This document shows positions 39,378-48,362 of a stretch of 64,000 nucleotides of DNA, in pieces. Positions within the stretch are counted from its first letter, which is position 1, and each line of letters begins with the position of its first letter. The notes beneath the pieces are model-generated. The model was not told the origin of the DNA, did no database searches, and saw only the letters and a list, made by a program, of their open reading frames with translations. Location: positions 124,001 to 188,000 of the forward strand of contig NZ_JASVDS010000002.1 in NCBI RefSeq assembly GCF_030285365.1, read 5' to 3'. Source of the stretch: Roseateles subflavus (GTDB lineage: Bacteria > Pseudomonadota > Gammaproteobacteria > Burkholderiales > Burkholderiaceae_C). The translations under genes and the position numbers were made by a program.

Positions 39378-39972
39378 TCATGGGTTCACCATGCAGCTGG
39401 CATAGGCGGCCACACACGCTTCATCTCGCGTCTTCTGATATCTAAACATCACCCCTTCATTGCATGCCATTTGCTTGAATGTTCCAAGTTGCTTTTCACA
39501 CGCCTTGAAATCTGCATCACGGAGGACGGCGGCATCATCGATGCATTGGGCCTTTGAGTTCTGGCAGCGCTGCAGTTTCGTGGTGGGCGTCGGGACAGTC
39601 GGAGTCTCCCCCCCCTGCCCCTGGCGTATCCGGCGTACACGGCGCCGCCTGCAGCACCTTGCTCGACCCACAGGTCTGCGGGCCGCCGGTACTTCCGCCG
39701 CCGCCGATCCCGCCGCCAGCACCCCTGCTGGTGCCATTGACCACCACCGTGCACTCCTCTTCGCCGTCTGGCCCCCGCGGGCAGTTGTCGGGCCCGCTTT
39801 CCTCGGACTTGGCTTGTCGGTCGCTGCCCGGCTTGGGTGGTGTCAAGGTCGGTTTGCCGGCGGGTGAAGCTGCCGTCGGGGCCGATGCCGCCGACGCGGG
39901 GGCACTTTGGGCCAGTGCAGCGCCATGCGCGCACAGCCAGACAGCGCTGAGCAGCGCCATGATGGATTTCAT
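39378..39972 (-). pseudogene. Secreted cysteine-rich protein, frameshifted at a G8 run
   Basis: The 5' part (start 39972) gives a signal peptide (MKSIMALLSAVWLCAHGAALA), an A/P/S-rich stretch and CPRGPDGEEECTVVVNGTS. The 3' part, in another frame ending at 39378, gives KLQRCQNSKAQC, ADFKACEKQLG, MACNEG and CVAAYASC, a plausible disulfide-rich domain. The frames switch at eight G (C run at 39608-39615 on the + strand). Seven G would give one 197-residue protein. It may be a true mutation, a phase-variable switch or a sequencing error. No family recognised. Confidence 0.7.
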
Positions 39973-40681
39973 TGAGTGTTCTCCCTGTTAGACAGATGGC
40001 CCGGCTTCGTGAGGTTGAGCCTTGGGGCCATGGCGTTCCGACGGCGAGCCTCGCGGGTGGCTAGCGTCGCAACGGCTCGCAGTCTATGGGGCGATCTCCG
40101 ACGCGCGCCCTGCCAGCTCCTACAGGTAGCAACGATGCACGTGCGGCTTGCGCGCGGTGGATCTGGCCTTCTGCAGCGCCATCACCTCCGTCAGCTTGGA
40201 GTCGGCGGCCACGGGCGATGATGGGCCGCCTGATGTCTCGGCTAGGAGGGGGCAAGGCGGGCCCTGCTCGGCCTTCTGTCGCCTCATCGGGACGGCAAGG
40301 TGCTGGTCATCCAGGGCCCGGACCTGAGTGACGGCATTGACGTCTGCAGCCACCTACAAGGGCGTCGCAGACGCGATCCGTCCGTCACCGACCCAGCTCA
40401 ACGCCCGGACGAATCGCCACGGCTTCCCTGGAAGCCTTTGAGCTGTTGGGACTGTCGACGCTTGAACGCTGTGGCTTGTAGACCCTCTTGATGGCGTTGA
40501 AGGCGTCGGCTCTCCCATTGCGACCTGCGAGCGCATCCCCCACCCGACGCGCCCACCCGCCTTGCCCCCGAGGCTGAGGGCCACCGCCGCGACAGGCCGG
40601 GACGAGCGGGCGCTATAGTCCGGCCGCCTTCATGCGCGGTCGCGCCCGTCCGCCCCCATGCCCCGTCAATTCCACGCCCCG
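39973..40681. other. Gene-poor stretch
   Basis: About 700 bp without a convincing gene. Short frames occur on both strands, but none has a family match, good start signal or consistent codon use. Fragments such as GKVLVIQGPDLSDGIDVCSH (+ strand, around 40290) could be decayed coding sequence. Confidence 0.45.
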
Positions 40682-41176
40682 ATGAACCGCTCCACTCACC
40701 CCTTCTTGGTCGCGCTGGCCACCCTGATGCTGCTGCTGTGGATCGCCACGGCCCCCGCGTTGGCGCAGTCGGGCGGCAAGGGGCCGGAGGTCTACCGCTG
40801 CGTGAACGAGCGCGGCGAAGCCTACTTCCAGGTGGGCGAGTGTCCGAAGACCGTGCTCACCTATCCGGAGGCCGTCAGCGCGCCTCGGGGCGTCACGCCC
40901 GGCCAGGTCGTTGCGCCGCCGAATCCGGGCCGTCTGGACGCGGTGCCCGGTGCGAACGGCCTGCCGCCCGGGGACCTCCCGGCACCTGGGGTCAGCAGCG
41001 AGGACGCCCACCGCCAGCAGCTCCGGCGCCGCGCCAGCCTGAAGATGCTCCGCACCTTCATGTTCGGCCTGGTCTTCGGTGTGGTGGCCAAGTTCAGGGA
41101 CCGCTCGTTCTTCGTCTGGTTCCTGATCGGGGTCGCCGTCGAGTTTGCCCTGGTCGGCGCCGCCGTCTTCAACTGA
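40682..41176 (+). CDS. DUF4124-like exported protein with C-terminal membrane segment
   Basis: A 164-residue protein. A signal peptide (PFLVALATLMLLLWIATAPALAQ, shown split: LLLWIATAPALAQ is the end) precedes VYRCVNERGEAYFQVGECP, the short cysteine-paired DUF4124 motif found in many betaproteobacterial envelope proteins. A proline-rich linker follows, then two hydrophobic stretches (LRTFMFGLVFGVVAKF; FFVWFLIGVAVEFALVGA). Function unknown. Start set at MNRSTH; another ATG lies 24 bp upstream. Confidence 0.72.
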   Translation: MNRSTHPFLVALATLMLLLWIATAPALAQSGGKGPEVYRCVNERGEAYFQVGECPKTVLTYPEAVSAPRGVTPGQVVAPPNPGRLDAVPGANGLPPGDLPAPGVSSEDAHRQQLRRRASLKMLRTFMFGLVFGVVAKFRDRSFFVWFLIGVAVEFALVGAAVFN

Positions 41177-41561
41177 CGGGAACGCTAGCCCGGCACGGTT
41201 GCCGGGACCCGGCGCTGGCGGGGCTGACGGCATGCGGGAGGGGCAGCTCGGCCCATGGTGGCACGGTCCCGCCGAGAGCCGCTAGCGTGCGGCCCCCCTC
41301 ATCGACGTCACCCGGGAGGATGGCGTCTCCATCCAGCCGGGCCGTGTGAGCAGAGGCCGTGATCCTCGCGGCCTGGGGGCTGCGGTCCCACGCGCCGCCT
41401 GCAAGGCTCCGATGCGGCCGGGCGCCTCACGGTCGCCGTGCCGCCGGGGCCTGGTCCTGCGTCAAGAGGCAGGTCGTCTCTGTCGCCGCGTCGGCCTGGC
41501 GCGGCCCCCAATGAAAAAAGCCCGCAACAGCGGGCTCTTCTTCCGTGCCAGCGGCGAACGC
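41177..41561. other. Convergent intergenic region
   Basis: A 385-bp gap between converging genes. Apart from the leftward terminator at 41514-41536, I see no feature in it. Confidence 0.4.
41514..41536 (-). terminator. Terminator of the PEP-CTERM gene
   Basis: Leftward, AGCCCGC and GCGGGCT form a 7-bp stem with loop TGTT followed by a run of T. Confidence 0.9.
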
Positions 41562-42155
41562 TCAGGCGCTCTTGCGGCTGCGGCGTGCCAGACCGGCGGC
41601 GGCCAGGGCCACGGCCAGCAGGCTCAGGGCCGCGGGTTCCGGCACGGCCTGGCCGGCGGTACCGATCTGCACGTTGTCCACCAGGCCTTCACCCACATTG
41701 GCGGTGACGCGGATGGCGTCGAAGGCAATGCCGCTGAAGCCCAGGAAGGCGGTGTTGGCGTTGTTGTAGGTCACGGCCTGCGAGAACGATTCCACGACGG
41801 TGTTGCCCAGCAGCGCTTCCACCAGCACGGTGGTCGGGTTCTTGGCATAGCCGAAGGCAGCCGCCGTGACCACCTTGCTGAAGCTCAGCACGAAGGGGAC
41901 GGTCGTCGAAACGCCGATGTAGTCGCCGCTGATGCCGGGGAAGGGCGAGTTGCCCTGGCTGTTGTAGTGGTGGCCGCTGGTGGTCACGCCGAAGCCAGCG
42001 AACTGGTTCGTGATCAGCGTGCCGGCGGAGAAGGACACCTCGCTGAAGGTGACCGTGGTCTCGGGCGCGCTGAGGCCGAAGCTGTTCACGATGGGCGTGG
42101 CTTGAGCGCCTGCGGCGAGCAGACCCAGTGCGAGGGCGGAAAGAATGTGTTTCAT
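41562..42155 (-). CDS. PEP-CTERM sorting domain protein
   Basis: A 197-residue secreted protein with signal peptide (MKHILSALALGLLAAGAQA), a strand-rich body (FSEVSFSAGTLITNQFAGFG; VVTAAAFGYAKNP) and a C-terminal sorting signal: VPEPAALSL, a hydrophobic helix and RRSRKS. Such proteins are processed by exosortase and linked to exopolysaccharide or surface display. No exosortase gene is in the window. Own terminator downstream, so monocistronic. Confidence 0.93.
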   Translation of the reverse strand: MKHILSALALGLLAAGAQATPIVNSFGLSAPETTVTFSEVSFSAGTLITNQFAGFGVTTSGHHYNSQGNSPFPGISGDYIGVSTTVPFVLSFSKVVTAAAFGYAKNPTTVLVEALLGNTVVESFSQAVTYNNANTAFLGFSGIAFDAIRVTANVGEGLVDNVQIGTAGQAVPEPAALSLLAVALAAAGLARRSRKSA

Positions 42156-42593
42156 GGTGATCCCAGGGAGAGGCCGAAATGATGCCTGGGGGGACTGTAG
42201 GGAGCGGTCCGGCAGGCGTCCATGGGTCGCCCCCCCACACTCGTGGGGGCGGGATCCCGTGCGTGCGCGGGCTTCCTGGGTCAGCCCTGCGGGGCAGACG
42301 CCGCTGCGTCCCCTTGATGAGCGACGGCGGCCCGCGCCGATGTGTGGGAAGGAAATATCTCGATACCTTTTGGGCTTGTGTGCCCCGTTGCTCTCGTGCT
42401 TGCGGCACGAGCCGGCCTCGGCCGGCGGTGAGCGGGCTCAGGTGGAGGGAGCAAGGGCGGCGCCGCTATCATCGGGCAGCCTTCAAACCCTAACCTGCCA
42501 ATGCCGTGTAGCGGCGCGCGGCACCCCGCATCGCCACAGAGAGCTTCTGAGGAGGGGCTCGTGGCGGTGACGATCCCCAGCACCGAGGACTTC
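42156..42593. other. Divergent intergenic region
   Basis: A 438-bp gap holding promoters for the PEP-CTERM gene and the lipoprotein gene. A strong hairpin, CGCCCCCCCACACTCGTGGG plus GGCG, lies near 42228-42251 and may be a structured leader or protein site. Confidence 0.45.
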
Positions 42594-43250
42594 ATGCGAA
42601 AGAGACTGTTCCGTGCCGCTCTGCTGTGCGGCGCCATTCAATGGCTGGCGGCCTGCGCCGCAAATCCGGCGGACCAGGCCCGCCAGCTGCAGGCCGATCC
42701 CCGCTGCTGTACCGCCCTGCCGGCCCTGGCGGCTGAGCGGGTGCTCGGCCCGACCCAGCAGAAGGGGGCGTTGTCATCCAGCAGCGCCGTCGTGGCGCTC
42801 CCGGCGGGCCGCAGCGCCGCGGAGGCCTACCAGCTGCCGGCCGAGGCACCCGGGCGCGTGCTGGAGCTCACCGCCCTGATCGGCCCCGGCCTGCTGGGCG
42901 ATGCCGATACCGCCGCCGTGGCGCCGCTTGCCGCCACCTTTCTGGACCGCAACGGGCAGCCCGTCGCCGCCGCCGGCGATACCGGCTACATGGCCGCGAA
43001 CGGCGGCCTCGCCGATGACTTCCTCGTCAGCCGCCAGTACCGCGTTCCCGTGGGAGCGAGCCGCGTGGTCGTGCACGCCGACCCCGCGAAGTTCGGCACC
43101 CGCCAGCCCCTGGACCTCGGCGCGACGAGCCTCATGAGACCGGCCAGCGGCGTCTACGTCGCCTTCAAAGGCCGCGAGTCCATCAAGGCGCAGTGGGTGG
43201 TGTTCGGCCCGTATGCCGTGGCGCTGCGTGAGCCGCGGGTGGGGCGTTGA
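42594..43250 (+). CDS. Lipoprotein, MalM-like
   Basis: A 218-residue protein with lipobox-type end of signal peptide (IQWLAACAAN). The mature sequence starts with DPRCCTALPAL, and has LAATFLDRNGQPVAA and FLVSRQYRVPVGASRVVVHA, an arrangement reminiscent of MalM family periplasmic proteins (CC near the start, LPAG-like strand, LDA-GNP-like turn). That match is tentative. The ATG was chosen to give the lipoprotein signal. It overlaps the next gene by one base. Confidence 0.65.
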   Translation: MRKRLFRAALLCGAIQWLAACAANPADQARQLQADPRCCTALPALAAERVLGPTQQKGALSSSSAVVALPAGRSAAEAYQLPAEAPGRVLELTALIGPGLLGDADTAAVAPLAATFLDRNGQPVAAAGDTGYMAANGGLADDFLVSRQYRVPVGASRVVVHADPAKFGTRQPLDLGATSLMRPASGVYVAFKGRESIKAQWVVFGPYAVALREPRVGR

Positions 43251-43702
43251 TGCCCTCGAACGCCGGCGGCCCGGCCGCCTGGGGGGCCTGGCTCCTGCGG
43301 GTCTGGCGTCGGCTGGTGGGCGGGGCGCTTCTGATCGCGGCCTTGCTGCCGGGCGCCGTGCGGGCGGAGCAGCTCATCGCCTACGAACCCGCCACGACGA
43401 CCTTGAACGGCACGCTGTCGGGCGGGTGGTTCAGCCATCCCAATGGGCAGCGTGTGCGCTTCTGGTTCGTGAAGGTGCGCGAGCCCGTCCGCGTCCGCGC
43501 CGATCCCGCCAATCCGGTCAATGGGGCCGCCGACGGGGTTCGGGAGATCCAGGTCTACTCGATGGATGCCGCGATCCGCCGACAGCTCGACCGCCGTGTC
43601 GGCCGGCAGGTGGCGCTCACCGGCGAGGTGTTCCATGGGCACAACGCCTGGCATGTGCGGACGTTGGTGATGGCCGTGTCAAGCGTCCGGCGGCAGGGCT
43701 GA
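43250..43702 (+). CDS. DUF4431 domain exported protein
   Basis: A 150-residue protein with an N-terminal signal helix (GGALLIAALLPGAVRA). The body has YEPATTTLNGTLSGGWFSHP, RFWFVKVREPVRVRAD and GRQVALTGEVFHGHNAWHVR, the pattern of DUF4431 (ending in a T-G-x-L/V-F-H-x-H motif). Function unknown. ATGA-type overlap with the lipoprotein gene implies one operon. Confidence 0.75.
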   Translation: MPSNAGGPAAWGAWLLRVWRRLVGGALLIAALLPGAVRAEQLIAYEPATTTLNGTLSGGWFSHPNGQRVRFWFVKVREPVRVRADPANPVNGAADGVREIQVYSMDAAIRRQLDRRVGRQVALTGEVFHGHNAWHVRTLVMAVSSVRRQG

Positions 43703-43884
43703 CCCGTCAGGCCCGCGCGCTGCCGGTCTGGCAGGGGCTTCAGGGTCGCCGGTCGTGGAATACGGCCACCGATCTCCCCCATGGGTAGGTACTTGCCTCA
43801 GGGAATCAGTGGAGGATCCGCGTGACAATCCGCCCTCATGAAACGCGGCTGGCCACGCCATGGCCGGGCGTCTTTGCTGTTCCT

Positions 43885-44388
43885 ATGCTGCCCACCCTCT
43901 CTTCCTCCCTGACCCGGCGTGTGGCCGGCCTGGCCGTTCAGGCCGCCCTGCTGCTCGCGGGGGCGGTGCTGTCGTCCGGCGCCAGCGCCCAGGTCTACAA
44001 GTGCACCGATGCCAGCGGCAAGACGGGCTACCAGTCCCAGCCCTGCCCGGACACCACCAAGAGCGCCCAGCTCGACCTGCGCTGGACCGCATCGGCCATG
44101 CCGACGTTCTCGGAATCGTCCTTCAAGTCCGGCAATGTGTCGGTGTCGGAGCTTCGCCAGGCGCTCATCTCCAGCTGCACCAACAGCGTGAACACCCGGG
44201 GGGATGCCACCTTGCGTCGCCTGGCCTCCTCGCAGCCGGCGAAGTTCCGCAGCTTCTGTGACTGCGTGGCGGACCAGTCGCTGAGCAATGTCGAGCAGCT
44301 CAAGAGCATGGCCCTGCGCGGTGACCGCGCCGGGCTGGAGCAGCTCGGCCTGCGCGCCGGCCTCAGCTGCGCGTCGCGACTGCAGTGA
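43885..44388 (+). CDS. DUF4124 domain exported protein
   Basis: A 167-residue protein with signal peptide (GLAVQAALLLAGAVLSSGAS) and QVYKCTDASGKTGYQSQPCP, a clear DUF4124 motif. The helical C-terminal part contains ELRQALISSCTNSV and FRSFCDCVADQSLS. Function unknown. Start MLPTLS at 43885 gives a normal signal peptide; the frame is open to 43822. It is the second DUF4124 protein here. Confidence 0.75.
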   Translation: MLPTLSSSLTRRVAGLAVQAALLLAGAVLSSGASAQVYKCTDASGKTGYQSQPCPDTTKSAQLDLRWTASAMPTFSESSFKSGNVSVSELRQALISSCTNSVNTRGDATLRRLASSQPAKFRSFCDCVADQSLSNVEQLKSMALRGDRAGLEQLGLRAGLSCASRLQ

Positions 44389-44463
44389 CGTACCAGGCGC
44401 GCGGGGCGCCCGTGCGCCCATGCGTGAGAGGCGATGGCCGGGCGCCGGGAGGGCGCCCCCGCC

Positions 44464-45066
44464 TCAAGCCCCCAGTCCGCGCAGGCAGGTCCGCACCAGC
44501 CAGTCAACGATCTGCGCGTCGGTGTACGCGCCCGTGGCTCGCATGACGCCGAGCACCGGGTCGCAGGCGCGGGCGAAGAGCGTGTAGAGCACCAGCTCCG
44601 ACGGCAGGCCGGCATCGAGCTGCCCCCGCTGCTGTGCGGCTTCGATCCACGTCCCCAGCAGGTCGGACAGCGTGTTCAGCCGGTCCATGTAGGCCGCGTC
44701 CACGAGCAGGGCGGCCCTCAGGCTCGAGTTCTGCGAGGGCAGGGCGGGCATGCGGCCGCCGAGCTGCTCGGCATAGGTCCAGCGCACGAGGGCTTCCAGC
44801 TGCGCCCGCGGCTCCAGCGGCTCCGCCTGCAGACGCCGCGCTTCCTCGATGGCCCGGTCCAGCACGCGCACCATGGCCGCCGCGGCCAGCTCCTCCTTCG
44901 AGGTGAAGTGCTTGTAGAGGCTCGCCTTCGCGATGCCGACCTCCGCCACCACCTCGTCCACCGTCATGGCCTCGAAGCCTTTGTCGGACAGCAGACGATT
45001 GACGGACGCCATGATGGCCTCCTCACGGGCCTGGAGCACCTGATCTCGAAATCGTGGACGTTGCAT
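44464..45066 (-). CDS. TetR family regulator
   Basis: A 200-residue regulator with helix-turn-helix FEAMTVDEVVAEVGIAKASL followed by YKHFTSKEEL. The C-terminal ligand-binding domain (ARACDPVLGVMRATGAYTDA) is unremarkable. It diverges from the fasciclin lipoprotein gene, and a perfect palindrome (45153-45178) lies between them, so it probably represses one or both. Start at MQRPRF. Confidence 0.88.
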   Translation of the reverse strand: MQRPRFRDQVLQAREEAIMASVNRLLSDKGFEAMTVDEVVAEVGIAKASLYKHFTSKEELAAAAMVRVLDRAIEEARRLQAEPLEPRAQLEALVRWTYAEQLGGRMPALPSQNSSLRAALLVDAAYMDRLNTLSDLLGTWIEAAQQRGQLDAGLPSELVLYTLFARACDPVLGVMRATGAYTDAQIVDWLVRTCLRGLGA

Positions 45067-45152
45067 GCGCCGGATTCTATGCACCCGGCGGGAGGCAAGA
45101 CCATTCCGTATGCAAATGAAACGTTTGGTTCATGTAAGAACTGACGTGTTGA

Positions 45153-45178
45153 CAATGTGAACTGATGAGTTCACATTG
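45153..45178. promoter_or_regulatory. Perfect palindrome, probable TetR operator
   Basis: CAATGTGAACT (45153-45163) and AGTTCACATTG (45168-45178) are exact inverse complements with spacer GATG. It lies between the divergent TetR and fasciclin genes. A weaker ATGAA...TTCAT pair is at about 45116-45133. Confidence 0.7.
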
Positions 45179-45297
45179 CGGCCTGTTCAGTTTTGCCTCA
45201 TTCGGCGGGCTTCGCCGCCGGATGGGACGGGGCGGAACCCGGCGCCTCGGGCGACCGGCACTTTCATCCACGTCGGACATTCAGGATCAAGGAGACC

Positions 45298-46236
45298 ATG
45301 ATGCGTAGAACCTCTTGGTGGCACTGGCTAGCCACGGTGTGCATGGCAGGCCTGCTGAGCGCCTGCGGCAGCGGCAGCGACGACAAGGACCCCACGGTGG
45401 TGGAGATCGCCCAGGGCGACCCGCAGTTCAGCCTCCTGGCGGAGGCGGTGGTGGCGGCCGATCTGGCCGGCACGCTGTCCGGCGCCGGGCCCTTCACCGT
45501 CTTCGCCCCGACCAACGATGCCTTTGCCTCGCTGCTGACCGAGCTGGGCGTCACCAAGCAGCAGCTGCTGGCAGACAAGACGCTGCTGCGCGCGGTGCTG
45601 CAGTACCACGTGCTCGGCGCCCAGGTGCCCAAGGTCAGCGTGCCGGTGGGCAAGGCCATCACGCCGCTGCAGGGCGGCATCTTCAAGATCGACAGCACCA
45701 CCGGCGGCCTCGTGGTGACGGACGGCCGCAATCGGCAGGCCCGGATCCTCGCCACGGACGTCATGGCCTCCAACGGCGTCGTGCATGTGATCGACAAGGT
45801 GCTGCTGCCGGCCAACAAGACCCTCGTGGCCACGGCGCAGTCGCTGCCGGACTTCAGCATCCTGGTCGAGGCGGTGGTCGCGGCCGGGCTGGTCGACACC
45901 CTCAACGGCAACGGCCCCTTCACCGTCTTCGCGCCCACCAATGCCGCCTTCGCCAAGCTGCTGGCGGAACTGGGGGTGAGCAAGGAGCAGCTGCTGGCTG
46001 ACAAGGCACTGCTGACCCAGGTGCTGACCTATCACGTGCTGCCGGGACGGGTGCTGAAGGCGGACGTGCCGGTCGGCAGTGCGATCGTCACGGTGCAGGG
46101 CCAGACCTTCACCGTCGACAGCACGCTGACCATCACGGACGGCCGCGGCCGCAAGGCCAGGATCACCGGCACCGATGTGCTGGCCAGCAATGGCGTCGTC
46201 CACGTGCTGGACACCGTCATCCTGCCCAAGCCCTGA
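45298..46236 (+). CDS. Lipoprotein with two fasciclin domains
   Basis: A 312-residue surface or periplasmic lipoprotein (lipobox LLSAC near residue 21). Two FAS1 domains follow, each with FTVFAPTNxAFA, a helix ending LLADK and a VLTYHVL-type strand, and each closing with ASNGVVHVIDKVLLP-like sequence. Residues about 35-165 and 175-312 are clearly duplicates. FAS1 proteins mediate adhesion. AAGGAGA precedes the ATG. Confidence 0.92.
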   Translation: MMRRTSWWHWLATVCMAGLLSACGSGSDDKDPTVVEIAQGDPQFSLLAEAVVAADLAGTLSGAGPFTVFAPTNDAFASLLTELGVTKQQLLADKTLLRAVLQYHVLGAQVPKVSVPVGKAITPLQGGIFKIDSTTGGLVVTDGRNRQARILATDVMASNGVVHVIDKVLLPANKTLVATAQSLPDFSILVEAVVAAGLVDTLNGNGPFTVFAPTNAAFAKLLAELGVSKEQLLADKALLTQVLTYHVLPGRVLKADVPVGSAIVTVQGQTFTVDSTLTITDGRGRKARITGTDVLASNGVVHVLDTVILPKP

Positions 46237-46428
46237 GCCTCAGGGCCTGGAGCGGCAGCCGGCGGTCGCAAGCCGCCGGCTCTGTCCCTTGAAAAAGCGC
46301 GGGAGGCCGGGGGCGAGTCGTCACAATCGTTCCCAGCGTGCGCCGACGCTGCCCGCTGCGTCATCCGATGCGGCCAGCGGCCTCGCCGCCATGAAGCAAT
46401 CCGAAGACTGACTGACCGAGCGACCGGC

Positions 46429-46821
46429 ATGGACCCCAGCGATCCGACCTCCCCGTCGCCCTGCCGACTGGGCCGGGCTGCGGCGCGGTCGCGTCTGCCG
46501 CGCAAGACCTGGCCCCAGCGCGTGCGGGCGGTCTGGAACGGAGGTGTGCCTGCCGTGCTGGTGCTCGCGGCCTGGTTGCTGAACCCGGATGAGGGGCACC
46601 ACCGGGAAGCCTTGCGGGCGGCCGTCGAGGCTGGCCATCCGGTCAGCGCGAGGTTCGCGGCACACGAGCGTGCCGCACCGCCGGTGCGCTATCAGAATCT
46701 CGTCGTGTGCTCTGTCACCGAGCATCGCCAGGGGCTGACGACGCTCGGCGCCTTCGGGCATGTCGTGCCGGTCGGGAAGCGCCGGCACGGCGCGGCAGCG
46801 GCGAGCTCCTCGGGCCCCTGA
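46429..46821 (+). CDS. DUF4359-like small membrane protein
   Basis: A 130-residue protein with one membrane helix (GGVPAVLVLAAWLLNP) followed by DEGHHREALRAAVE and YQNLVVCSVTEHRQGLTTLG, then FGHVVPVG. The helix-NP-helix-YxxLVxxS layout recalls DUF4359, but I am not certain. Function unknown. Confidence 0.55.
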   Translation: MDPSDPTSPSPCRLGRAAARSRLPRKTWPQRVRAVWNGGVPAVLVLAAWLLNPDEGHHREALRAAVEAGHPVSARFAAHERAAPPVRYQNLVVCSVTEHRQGLTTLGAFGHVVPVGKRRHGAAAASSSGP

Positions 46822-46863
46822 CGCTCGCCGGCCGGCCCATCGAGCCGGCCCATCGAGCCAGAC

Positions 46864-48027
46864 TCAGCGCACGAAGCGCCCGTCGACGCTGATGATCGAG
46901 AGGTCCGCGAAGTCGAGGCCGCTGTGGTCCGTGGGGCTGTAGCTGAGCTCCAGGCCGCCGACGTCCACCTTGCGCAGGCCCTCCAGCGCCGCGGCGATCT
47001 TGTCGCGCGTGAAGTTGGGGGCGGCCTGGCGCAGGGCCTCGGTCAGCACCTTGGCCGCCGCAAAGCCCTCCAGCACTGCGGGAGAGAGTTCCTCCAGGCC
47101 CTTGGCCTTGCCGAGCTTGAGCGCCTCCTGCACCAGCGGGTACTTCACCGCCCGCTCGCCCGGGAACACCTGCGTCACGATGACGCCACGGCTGGACTCC
47201 CCGAGCTGCTTGATGAAGCCGGCGGACGCGTTGTTGGAGAGCGTGATCACCTGCGCGCTGGAGCCCGCGGCGCGCAGGGCCTTGACGCCCTCCGCGACGA
47301 CGACGCTCGAACCGATCCACATCACCGCCTGGGCCTCGGCCTTCATGAGGGCAGGCACCAGCGTGGCGTAGGCCGGCTTCTCGCGGTCGGCCTTGAGCAC
47401 GGCGGCCGGCTGCAGCTTCGCCTTGGCGAAGCCCTTGTTCGCGCCCTCGAGCGCATCGCGGCCGAAGGAGTCGTCCACATGCACGACGGCAATGCGCGTG
47501 GTGCCCATCGTGTGCAGGTGCTCGATGGCCTTCTCGGCCTCGCGCTGGTAGGGGGCGCGCACATTGAACACATAGCGCTGCACGGGGGTGTGCAGCAGCA
47601 TGGCGCCGGTGGACGGCGCCACCAGCGCGATGCCGTGCTGCTGCAGCAGGGGCAGGATGGCCTCGGTGTGCGGCGTGCCGCGGTTCATGAAGAGCACCGC
47701 CGCCTTCTTCTGCTCGATCAGCACCTTGGCATTGGCCGCCGCCTTCTGGACGTCGAACTCGTCATCGAGCGTGATCAGCTGGATCTTCTCGCCCTTGATG
47801 CCGCCCTGGGCATTGACGTGGTCGATCCACAGCCGGGCGCCCACGAGCGCCTCCTTCACCGTGGCCGCCGCGGGGCCCGTGACGCCGATGGTCTGCCCGA
47901 CCACGATGTCCGCATGGGCCGGCAGCGCCAGCGTCCCCGCCAGCGCGAGGCACAGGGCGCCGCAGAGGGCGCCCAGGCGAGCGCTGGCCGAGGCAAGGGC
48001 AGGTGCCCGAGGGCGGGAAAGCTTCAT
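46864..48027 (-). CDS. Branched-chain amino acid-type ABC substrate-binding protein
   Basis: A 387-residue periplasmic protein of the LivK/Peripla_BP_6 type. Signal peptide (ALCLALAGTLALPAHA), then DIVVGQTIGVTGPAAATVKE, HVNAQGGIKGEKIQLITLDD, VAPSTGAMLLHTPVQRYVFN and TTRIAVVHVDDSFGRD, as in ligand-sensing relatives. No permease or ATPase gene is adjacent, so it is an orphan binding protein. GGAGACAC lies just before the ATG. Confidence 0.9.
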   Translation of the reverse strand: MKLSRPRAPALASASARLGALCGALCLALAGTLALPAHADIVVGQTIGVTGPAAATVKEALVGARLWIDHVNAQGGIKGEKIQLITLDDEFDVQKAAANAKVLIEQKKAAVLFMNRGTPHTEAILPLLQQHGIALVAPSTGAMLLHTPVQRYVFNVRAPYQREAEKAIEHLHTMGTTRIAVVHVDDSFGRDALEGANKGFAKAKLQPAAVLKADREKPAYATLVPALMKAEAQAVMWIGSSVVVAEGVKALRAAGSSAQVITLSNNASAGFIKQLGESSRGVIVTQVFPGERAVKYPLVQEALKLGKAKGLEELSPAVLEGFAAAKVLTEALRQAAPNFTRDKIAAALEGLRKVDVGGLELSYSPTDHSGLDFADLSIISVDGRFVR

Positions 48028-48362
48028 GGTGTGTCTCCGTCGTGGCGCCGCGGCTCGGGTGGAGGCGGCGGCTGCAGGGTCTGGGTGCGCAGGGCAGGCC
48101 TGGCGCGCAGGGCCGCTCGTGGGGCCGCGCTGTTGGCATGTGCCGCGCATCCTAGCGTGACCGCGACACGGTGACGCGGGTTTTCCATGAGGCCCGTTCT
48201 CAGAGGGCGGGAGATTGCGAGGTATTCCGCTGAAGTCACCGACTGTTACCACGGCGGTGCTCCAGCCGCGGTGGGGCTGAGGCACCGTTGACGCATCGAT
48301 GAGGCGAGGCCCGCGAAGGCGGTCGGGGGGATGTCGAGCGGCTGGCCGGGCCCCGGGCCGCC
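48028..48362. other. Intergenic region
   Basis: A 335-bp gap between two leftward genes. It must contain the binding-protein promoter. I see no terminator with a U tract, RNA gene or repeat. Confidence 0.4.

Noticed and set aside
40120..40353. A leftward 77-codon frame in the gene desert
   Set aside because: No homology, no start signal, and inconsistent codon use.
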